Shown in pieces: positions 57,726 through 64,000 of a stretch of 64,000 bases of DNA (the first letter of the stretch is position 1; each line of letters starts with the position of its first letter). The stretch is from Vibrio hyugaensis (GTDB taxonomy: Bacteria; Pseudomonadota; Gammaproteobacteria; Enterobacterales; Vibrionaceae), in NCBI RefSeq assembly GCF_002906655.1, contig NZ_CP025794.1:992001-1056000 (forward strand), written 5' to 3'. The position numbers were made by a program, and so were the translations under genes. A model generated the notes under the pieces. It was not told where the DNA came from. It did no database searches and saw nothing but the letters and a program-made list of their open reading frames with translations.

Positions 57726-60356
57726 TTATGCTTTGGCTTTTTTACGTTTGTCGGTGATTTCCCATTTACCGTCAATGTAAAGTGCAGTCCAGCCACTTGG
57801 TTTGCCGTCGTCTTCCGTTCGCACATAGTTCTCTTTGCTCTTACGGCTAAATCGAACCACTGTCGGACGACCATCTGGGTCAGCAACTGGGGCAGTCGTT
57901 AGGTATTTAAACTTCTCAGGCAAACGCTCTTCAAAGCGTGCTAGTTCGGACACTAACGGTGCACGAGTCTCACGCGATTTAGGGAAGTTACTTGCTGCCA
58001 TGAATAAGCCAGAAGCACCATCACGCAGAACAAAGTACGCATCCGAGTTTTCGCATGGCAGTTCAGGGAAATGAACTGGGTCTTCTTTCGGTGGCGCAAC
58101 TTCGCCATTTTTCAGAATCTTACGAGTGTTCTTACATGTTTCACTCGTACAATCCATGTATTTACCGAAACGACCGTTCTTAAGCACCATGTCAGAGCCA
58201 CACTTGTCACACTCGACAACTGGGCCATCGTAGCCTTTCACCTTAAACTCGCCGTGTTCAACGATGTAGCCTTCACAGTTCGGGTTATTACCACAAACAT
58301 GCATCTTGCGCTTATCGTCGATTAGATACGCATCCATCGCTGTTTCACAGATAGGACAACGCTTTTTAGCACGCAGTGCCGCTGTTTCAACGTCCTCTTC
58401 AAGAACATTGATGATGCCGTCTTCATCACCCAAGTTGATCGTTGTCTTACAACGCTCTTTCGGTGGCAATGCATAACCAGAACAACCAAGGAATACACCC
58501 GTTGAAGCGGTACGAATACCCATTGGACGGCTACATGTCGGACACTCAATATCTGTCATCACTATGTGATTCAGCTTCATGCCACCTTCAGTTTCGTCTT
58601 GCTCTGCTTGTTCTAGGTCACCAGTAAAGTCAGTGAAAAAGTTATCAAGAACCGATTTCCACTTCACCTCACCTTCTGCGATTTGGTCAAGCTTTTGCTC
58701 CATACGTGCAGTGAAGTCATAGTTCATTAGATCGTTGAAGCTATCATCTAGGCGGTCTGTAACGATCTCACCCATCTTCTCTGCGTAGAAGCGGCGTTGT
58801 TCAACTTTTACGTATCCACGATCTTGAATCGTAGAAATGATTGACGCGTAGGTTGAAGGTCGGCCAATGCCACGTTTCTCTAACTCTTTAACCAGTGCAG
58901 CTTCAGTAAAGCGCGCAGGTGGCTTTGTGAAGTGTTGTTTCGGGTCAAGAGACTCAAGGTTTAGCTTATCACCCAATTGGACCGCAGGAAGAATCGTGTC
59001 TTCATTTTTGCCCATTGGACGCTGAACACGAGTCCAACCATCGAACTTCAGAATGCGGCCTTTCGCTTTTAGCGTGTATTCCGCTGCTTTTACGCTGATG
59101 GTCGTCGAATCGTATTCTGCTGGTGTCATTTGACAGGCAACGAATTGGTTCCAGATCAACGAGTACAGTTTATGCGCATCTGCATCAACACCTTGTAGGT
59201 CTTCTGCTTTCACCGCAACATCGGAAGGACGAATCGCTTCGTGCGCTTCTTGTGCACCTTCTTTGCTGCCATAAGTTAATGGTTTAGCTGGAAGGTATTT
59301 GTCACCAAATTCTGAACCGATAAATCCACGAACCGCATCCACGGCCTCTGAACTCAGGTTTGTCGAGTCGGTACGCATATAAGTGATGTAACCCGCTTCA
59401 TACAAACGCTGAGCGAGCATCATGGTTTTCTTCACACCGTAGCCAAGACGTGTACTTGCCGCTTGCTGTAATGTCGACGTAATGTAAGGCGCAGACGGTT
59501 TGCTCTTCGTCGGGCGGTCTTCACGCTTACACACTTCGTAGCTTGCGTTTTCAAGTACAGACATTGCAGCTTTAGTTTCAGCCTCATTCACAGGCTTAAA
59601 TGCGGTGCCTTCTTTTTGCGCCACGAGCAACTTAAATGCTGTCTTATCTTTGGTATGAGTGTTTGCGTGAATATCCCAGAACTCTTCTGGAATAAATGCG
59701 TTAATCTCACGCTCACGTTCAACCAATAGCTTAACAGCCACTGACTGCACTCGGCCCGCAGACAAACCACGCGCCACTTTCTTCCATAGCAACGGAGAAA
59801 CCATAAAACCGACTACGCGGTCCATGAATCGACGTGCTTGCTGCGCGTTCACGCCATCCATATTCAACTCACCAGGAGTCTGGAAAGCTTGTTGGATAGC
59901 ATTCTTTGTAATCTCGTTAAAAACTACACGTTTGTATCGCTCTTCATCGCCACCGATGATCTCACGAAGGTGCCATGCGATAGCTTCCCCTTCGCGGTCC
60001 AAATCGGTTGCGAGATAGACGTGATCAGCATCTTTGGCTAGTTTTTGCAGTTCGCTAACGACTTTTTCTTTACCCGGAAGGATTTGATAGTTCGCTTCCC
60101 AGTCATGATATGGGTTAATCCCCATTTTCTTGATCAGAGCTTTACGGTCTTTTTCTTTTTTGACACGCGCTTTTTCTTCCGGGCTCATTCCTTTCGTAGA
60201 AATTGCCGCGGCTTTTTTCTCACCAGTGCTTTGACCGGCCGTAGGCAGATCACGCACGTGACCAACACTAGACTTAACAATAAAGTCTTTACCAAGGTAT
60301 TTGTTTATCGTCTTAGCCTTGGCTGGTGACTCCACTATAACGAGCGATTTACCCAT
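57726..60356 (-). CDS. topA: DNA topoisomerase I
   Basis: 876 aa (E. coli 865). TOPRIM domain ([15 protein letters not shown] near the start; [15 protein letters not shown]), catalytic Tyr in [10 protein letters not shown], and C-terminal zinc fingers ([28 protein letters not shown]) followed by zinc-less ribbons. It relaxes negative supercoils behind RNA polymerase. Standard gene with its own promoter and a hairpin in the leader. Confidence 0.96.
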   Translation of the reverse strand: MGKSLVIVESPAKAKTINKYLGKDFIVKSSVGHVRDLPTAGQSTGEKKAAAISTKGMSPEEKARVKKEKDRKALIKKMGINPYHDWEANYQILPGKEKVVSELQKLAKDADHVYLATDLDREGEAIAWHLREIIGGDEERYKRVVFNEITKNAIQQAFQTPGELNMDGVNAQQARRFMDRVVGFMVSPLLWKKVARGLSAGRVQSVAVKLLVEREREINAFIPEEFWDIHANTHTKDKTAFKLLVAQKEGTAFKPVNEAETKAAMSVLENASYEVCKREDRPTKSKPSAPYITSTLQQAASTRLGYGVKKTMMLAQRLYEAGYITYMRTDSTNLSSEAVDAVRGFIGSEFGDKYLPAKPLTYGSKEGAQEAHEAIRPSDVAVKAEDLQGVDADAHKLYSLIWNQFVACQMTPAEYDSTTISVKAAEYTLKAKGRILKFDGWTRVQRPMGKNEDTILPAVQLGDKLNLESLDPKQHFTKPPARFTEAALVKELEKRGIGRPSTYASIISTIQDRGYVKVEQRRFYAEKMGEIVTDRLDDSFNDLMNYDFTARMEQKLDQIAEGEVKWKSVLDNFFTDFTGDLEQAEQDETEGGMKLNHIVMTDIECPTCSRPMGIRTASTGVFLGCSGYALPPKERCKTTINLGDEDGIINVLEEDVETAALRAKKRCPICETAMDAYLIDDKRKMHVCGNNPNCEGYIVEHGEFKVKGYDGPVVECDKCGSDMVLKNGRFGKYMDCTSETCKNTRKILKNGEVAPPKEDPVHFPELPCENSDAYFVLRDGASGLFMAASNFPKSRETRAPLVSELARFEERLPEKFKYLTTAPVADPDGRPTVVRFSRKSKENYVRTEDDGKPSGWTALYIDGKWEITDKRKKAKA

Positions 60357-60836
60357 AACTGACTCTAACGTCCTTCATAATAATGCGGGTGAAAACTCCA
60401 AAAAGAGCCTACCCGCATAATGTTCTATTTCATTGCTTCTTTTTTTACTATTGTGCGAGATGAAAAGAAGATCAACTGCTTTTTTGAAATTCAGATCCGA
60501 TTGGTTGACAATTCATCGCCTTTATACTTTAACAAGGCAGGGTTCTGCAAAAGGTCTTGAGCGGCATATACTAAGCAGGCAAAGTTTCTGCCCGCTAGTC
60601 GAATTCAATAAATTTTGTCTCTCATCACAAAATATTTTTTCTTTCGCTATCAGAACGTAACCTTAGATCATGACAGCGAAATAAGCATCATTAGCATATG
60701 AGAATGCTTTGCGGTTTTTCTTCTATATTAATGTGTGCTTTGTAGCAAACACGTAATCACAAATTTACCTCTGCAAAGCCATTGCAATTGTAGGTATACT
60801 GCGGCCAATTAAGTTTCATTGAATGACGAGAACGCT
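60357..60836. other. Intergenic region between topA and yciN
   Basis: 480 bp, two divergent promoters expected. ATGCGGGT (60383-60390) and ACCCGCAT (60411-60418) form an 8-bp stem with a 20-nt loop just upstream of topA. No protein gene seen. Confidence 0.55.
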
Positions 60837-61085
60837 ATGTCTGATAGAAAACACATTGAAAAATTTGACCTCCTGTTGATCGCAAACCAAATCATCCAAG
60901 AGCACGAGGATTTTATCGAAGGAATGCGTGCCACAAGCGTAGAAGAAAAAGACGATGTTTTGGTGTTTAAAGGTGAGTATTTCCTAGACGATAAAGGCCT
61001 ACCGACACCCAAAACCACTGCGGTATTCAATATGTTTAAATACCTAGCGCATCATCTTTCAAAAGAGTTCACACTCAGTAAATAA
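60837..61085 (+). CDS. yciN: DUF2498-family protein YciN
   Basis: 82 aa from ATG at 60837 (MSDRKHIEKFDLLLIANQII), the same size as E. coli YciN (83 aa), which also lies beside topA. Acidic and helical. The function is unknown. Divergent from topA. Confidence 0.88.
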   Translation: MSDRKHIEKFDLLLIANQIIQEHEDFIEGMRATSVEEKDDVLVFKGEYFLDDKGLPTPKTTAVFNMFKYLAHHLSKEFTLSK

Positions 61086-61102
61086 GCTTTTGAAATTTAA
61101 TT

Positions 61103-61135
61103 AAAAAAGCCAGAGTATCCACTCTGGCTTTTTTC
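61103..61135. terminator. Bidirectional terminator between yciN and aroA
   Basis: AAAAAAGCCAGAGT / ACTCTGGCTTTTTT with a 4-nt loop. Confidence 0.92.
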
Positions 61136-61149
61136 TTTCAATAAGTGAA

Positions 61150-62430
61150 TTAACAACTCAGTGCTTTCAACTTATCAAAGTAGTCAGGGAATGTCTTGGA
61201 CGTACACTTAGGATCGTTAATCGTCACAGGTGTATCGCTTAGCGCCACCAGAGAGAAACACATCGCCATACGGTGATCATCGTAGGTGTCAATCGCCGCA
61301 TGCGTAAGCTGTGGTACAGGCTTAACGATGATGTAATCCTCACCCTCTTCCACTTCTGCACCGACTTTACGAAGCTCAGTTGCCATTGCAGATAGACGGT
61401 CAGTTTCTTTTACGCGCCAGTTGTACACGTTACGAATCGCGGTTGTACCTTCAGCGAATAATGCAGTCGTTGCGATTGTCATTGCTGCATCTGGGATATG
61501 GTTGTAGTCCATATCGATGCCTTTCAATTGACCAACACGAGAAATGACGTAGTCTTCACCCCACTCGATTTCCGCCCCCATTTTCTCCAGTGCATCAGCA
61601 AATTGGATATCGCCTTGAATGCTGTTTTTACCAATGCCAGTGACTTTGACCTCACCACCTTTGATCGCTGCTGCAGCCAAGAAATAAGAAGCGGATGATG
61701 CATCACCTTCCACCAAAAAGTCACCCGGTGCAATGTATTGCTGACCAGCAGGAATGACAAATTCTTGATAATCGTTGTTGATCACTTCTACACCGAACTG
61801 TTTCATAATGTGCAGCGTGATATCGATGTACGGCTTAGAAACCAATTCGCCTTCGATGTTGATACGAATTTCACCTTCTGCCAATGGCGCAGACATAAGA
61901 AATGCGGTTAAAAACTGGCTAGAAATAGAGCCATCAATCGACACAGAACCAGATTTCAGTCCAGTACCGGTGATTTTCAATGGCGGATAGTTTTCGTTTT
62001 CTAGGTAAGTAACATCTGCACCGGCCGCTTGAAGAGCCGTCACTAGGTGACCAATTGGACGCTCTTTCATACGAGGTTCGCCAGTCAATACGTATTCACC
62101 TTCACCGAGGCACAATGCTGCGGCAAGCGGGCGCATCGCTGTCCCCGCGTTACCAAGAAATAGCTCTACTGGTTCAGAAACTGAAAATGGACGACCAAGA
62201 CCTTCTACAACACATTCTGTTTTGTCTTCAGACAGTTGGTACTGCACACCAAGCTTGGTCAGTGCGTTCAACATATGGCGAATGTCATCGCTATCTAGAA
62301 GGTTGGTCAAACGAGTCGTGCCTTTTGCAAGGACAGCGAGAAGCAGAGCTCGGTTAGAAACGCTTTTCGATCCAGGAAGGTTCACTTCCCCTTGAATTTT
62401 GTTGATAGGTTGTAACGTTAGGCTTTCCAT
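61150..62430 (-). CDS. aroA: 5-enolpyruvylshikimate-3-phosphate synthase
   Basis: 426 aa from ATG at 62430 ([20 protein letters not shown]), matching the E. coli start (427 aa); a longer reading has no support. Two-domain inside-out barrel with substrate motifs [12 protein letters not shown] (19-30) and [11 protein letters not shown] (about 93-103) and C-terminal [17 protein letters not shown]. It is in the shikimate pathway. Class I type. Confidence 0.96.
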   Translation of the reverse strand: MESLTLQPINKIQGEVNLPGSKSVSNRALLLAVLAKGTTRLTNLLDSDDIRHMLNALTKLGVQYQLSEDKTECVVEGLGRPFSVSEPVELFLGNAGTAMRPLAAALCLGEGEYVLTGEPRMKERPIGHLVTALQAAGADVTYLENENYPPLKITGTGLKSGSVSIDGSISSQFLTAFLMSAPLAEGEIRINIEGELVSKPYIDITLHIMKQFGVEVINNDYQEFVIPAGQQYIAPGDFLVEGDASSASYFLAAAAIKGGEVKVTGIGKNSIQGDIQFADALEKMGAEIEWGEDYVISRVGQLKGIDMDYNHIPDAAMTIATTALFAEGTTAIRNVYNWRVKETDRLSAMATELRKVGAEVEEGEDYIIVKPVPQLTHAAIDTYDDHRMAMCFSLVALSDTPVTINDPKCTSKTFPDYFDKLKALSC

Positions 62431-62590
62431 TGAAAGTAGATAATCCTTTGTGCCCTCTTTCGATTTTATTAGAGAGCTAAACAATTCTTCGTGAATTCAG
62501 ACTAACGAAAAAACCAACACAAAACCAGAGTAAATCCATGCTAATTTCTGAATAATTAGTCAGCTCAAAAATTAGTATGCTAACGTCAGC

Positions 62591-63067
62591 TTAATAAGCG
62601 ATATCGACCCGTACGCCATCGTCAAAATATAGGATTCGCACATCGTCACCACGGTTAAACAACATACTATTGTCCACGTCTTGAATCACATTAATGAGCT
62701 TGTTGCCGTCCACCTTGACCAGTAATTCAACCAATTTATATTCAACCGTATATTCGTAGTTATTACGGTTTCTGACCACGGCCGCACCTGCCAACGCACC
62801 AACTGCGGTTGCGACTTCTTTACCTGTACCACCACCAAACTGGTTACCAACTAAGCCACCAATGGTCGCACCGAGTAGTGTTTCCCAACCGTTGCTTTGC
62901 GACTGTTTAACTTCTTGTTGAGTAATGTATCGCACAGAATCAACCTTGCCATACACCACTTGATTCACTGGTTTTGCGACATTTCTTTCATAAGCTGCAT
63001 TGGCGAAAAATGGTAAAAACAGTATGATCCATGCCCATCGTTTTGCGCTAAGTATTGCTCTGCTCAT
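62591..63067 (-). CDS. Glycine-zipper 2TM outer-membrane protein (SlyB-like)
   Basis: 158 aa. Signal peptide 1-24 (cleavage after FANA) without a lipobox cysteine, so it is not a lipoprotein. A glycine-zipper 2TM domain (GATIGGLVGNQFGGG, AVGALAGAAVV; about 65-98) follows. The C-terminus is beta-rich. Related to the 17-kDa antigen/SlyB group. Function unknown. Confidence 0.8.
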   Translation of the reverse strand: MSRAILSAKRWAWIILFLPFFANAAYERNVAKPVNQVVYGKVDSVRYITQQEVKQSQSNGWETLLGATIGGLVGNQFGGGTGKEVATAVGALAGAAVVRNRNNYEYTVEYKLVELLVKVDGNKLINVIQDVDNSMLFNRGDDVRILYFDDGVRVDIAY

Positions 63068-63108
63068 ATTTCATTCCTATAGGCTTTGATGTTGGTAAAC
63101 TCTTCTTT

Positions 63109-63819
63109 ATGGCTATTTATTTAACTGAACTTGATGACTCTTTTGCCTTCCCTTCTCCCTATGAGGCCCTAAACGACCCAAATGGCTTGTTAGCATTTGG
63201 GGGCGATCTCAATCCTCAAAGGGTCCTAACGGGTTACCATCAAGGAATCTTCCCTTGGTATGGGCCTGGAGAGCCAATCTTATGGTGGAGTCCATCCCCG
63301 AGAGCGGTTTTTGACCCAGCAACCTTCACTCCATCAAAGAGCCTTAAAAAGTTTCAGCGTAAACAACAGTATAAAGTAACGCTAAACAATGCAACCGAGC
63401 ACGTAATTGAATTGTGCGCTTCTACCCGCCCAGCGGAAGAAACATGGCTCAATCCGGAGATGCAAGCTTCCTATATTGCGCTTGCCAAGCAAGGGCACTG
63501 CCACTCAATAGAAGTATGGCACGATGATCAATTGGTCGGGGGCTTGTATGGTATCAGCGTCGGCCAACTTTTTTGTGGTGAGTCGATGTTCAGTCTCAAA
63601 GACAACGCTTCTAAGGTTGCATTGTGGTATTTATGCGAACATTTGACGTCAAACCAAGGTCAATTAATCGATTGTCAGGTGATGAACCCTCACCTGCGCT
63701 CCCTTGGAGCCTTTGAACTTGAACGTGACGATTTCGTACAAAAACTACTATCTTTAAGGGATAAGAAAATTAATTTGGAAACGTTCGAACCACAAACTTT
63801 GCAAGGCGCTGAATCATGA
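63109..63819 (+). CDS. aat: Leucyl/phenylalanyl-tRNA-protein transferase
   Basis: 236 aa from ATG at 63109 (MAIYLTELDDSFAFPSPYEAL); an upstream in-frame start would overlap the divergent gene. Family signature LLAFGGDLNPQRVLTGYHQGIFPWY (parts) and ILWWSPSPRAVF are present. It transfers Leu or Phe to N-terminal Arg/Lys of proteins for N-end-rule degradation by ClpS/ClpAP. Its stop overlaps the bpt start (ATGA). Confidence 0.96.
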   Translation: MAIYLTELDDSFAFPSPYEALNDPNGLLAFGGDLNPQRVLTGYHQGIFPWYGPGEPILWWSPSPRAVFDPATFTPSKSLKKFQRKQQYKVTLNNATEHVIELCASTRPAEETWLNPEMQASYIALAKQGHCHSIEVWHDDQLVGGLYGISVGQLFCGESMFSLKDNASKVALWYLCEHLTSNQGQLIDCQVMNPHLRSLGAFELERDDFVQKLLSLRDKKINLETFEPQTLQGAES

Positions 63820-64000
63820 GCACGGATCTTCAACAAATTCGTATCGGGTTGACCAACAATCACCCATGCAGCTACCTACCGGAGCGCCAAGAGCGCGTCG
63901 CAGTGGCGCTAGATCCTAGTTTACACAGTGACCAGAACTACCAAATCCTCATGGCCAATGGGTTTCGTCGCAGTGGCGACACGATTTACAAACCTCACTG
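63816..64000 (+). CDS. bpt: Aspartate/glutamate leucyltransferase Bpt, N-terminal part
   Basis: Begins MSTDLQQIRIGLTNNHPCSY and continues YLPERQERVAVALDP, NGFRRSGDTIYKPHC; the first 61 codons are in the window. The Cys-rich N-terminal motif with NGFRRSG is typical of bacterial leucyltransferases. It joins Leu to N-terminal Asp/Glu. The start overlaps aat by 4 bp. Confidence 0.93.
   Translation, partial: MSTDLQQIRIGLTNNHPCSYLPERQERVAVALDPSLHSDQNYQILMANGFRRSGDTIYKPH

Noticed and set aside
59588..60329. Frames on both strands overlapping topA
   Set aside because: They lie within the TOPRIM and catalytic domains of topA and lack any family resemblance.

Overview
The window is chromosomal DNA of a gammaproteobacterium, almost certainly a Vibrio. 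Supporting features are a tol-pal cluster joined to ybgC and cydABX-ybgE, a mukFEB condensin operon with cmoM and elyC, torR next to torD, a c-di-GMP-I riboswitch in front of a tfoY-type gene, and a vvhBA-type haemolysin operon. A Harveyi-clade species is likely, but the species cannot be fixed from sequence reading alone.

Layout. (1) 1-2308: the end of an accessory cassette on the minus strand, with a RecQ-type helicase carrying a C-terminal phosphoribosyltransferase domain followed by a DprA-like gene cut by the window edge. It stops next to tRNA-Ser(GGA). (2) 2796-6768: alaE, a hybrid sensor kinase and a YecA-family gene. (3) 6769-9650: a long AT-rich gap, then the secreted haemolysin operon vvhBA. 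(4) 9696-12905: a four-gene membrane cassette (K+ channel, DUF350, DUF1190, glutathionylspermidine-synthase-like ligase). (5) 13038-27591: minus-strand housekeeping genes: nadA, tolQRAB-pal-cpoB with ybgC, cydAB-cydX-ybgE behind two perfect FNR palindromes, ruvCAB and aspS. (6) 27864-34479: plus-strand genes: a DUF72 protein, cmoA, cmoB with ten copies of a 7-bp repeat between them, and a retropepsin / transglutaminase-7TM / ATP-grasp trio. (7) 34569-39923: an alcohol to aldehyde to acyl-CoA oxidation set with a very short AraC-type regulator. (8) 39993-48217: mukB-mukE-mukF-cmoM and divergent elyC. (9) 48319-53563: torR/torD, purR, riboswitch-tfoY, a TVP38-type membrane protein and a DUF2007 protein. 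(10) 53601-64000: an alpha/beta hydrolase, glgCA, topA, yciN, aroA, a glycine-zipper protein, aat and the start of bpt.

How the genes work together. The three cmo genes (cmoA, cmoB, cmoM) form the wobble-uridine 5-oxyacetate tRNA pathway, although cmoM sits 16 kb from the other two. The Tol-Pal genes keep the outer membrane tethered during division. cydAB is placed under oxygen control by FNR-type sites. aat and bpt are the two N-end-rule aminoacyl transferases and overlap by 4 bp. glgC and glgA make glycogen.

The parts most worth a second look are the RecQ-PRTase/DprA cassette, the two ATP-grasp membrane cassettes, the heptanucleotide repeat upstream of cmoB, and the regulatory DNA around tfoY, torRD, purR and glgC. 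No insertion sequence, integrase gene, CRISPR array or rRNA gene was seen.
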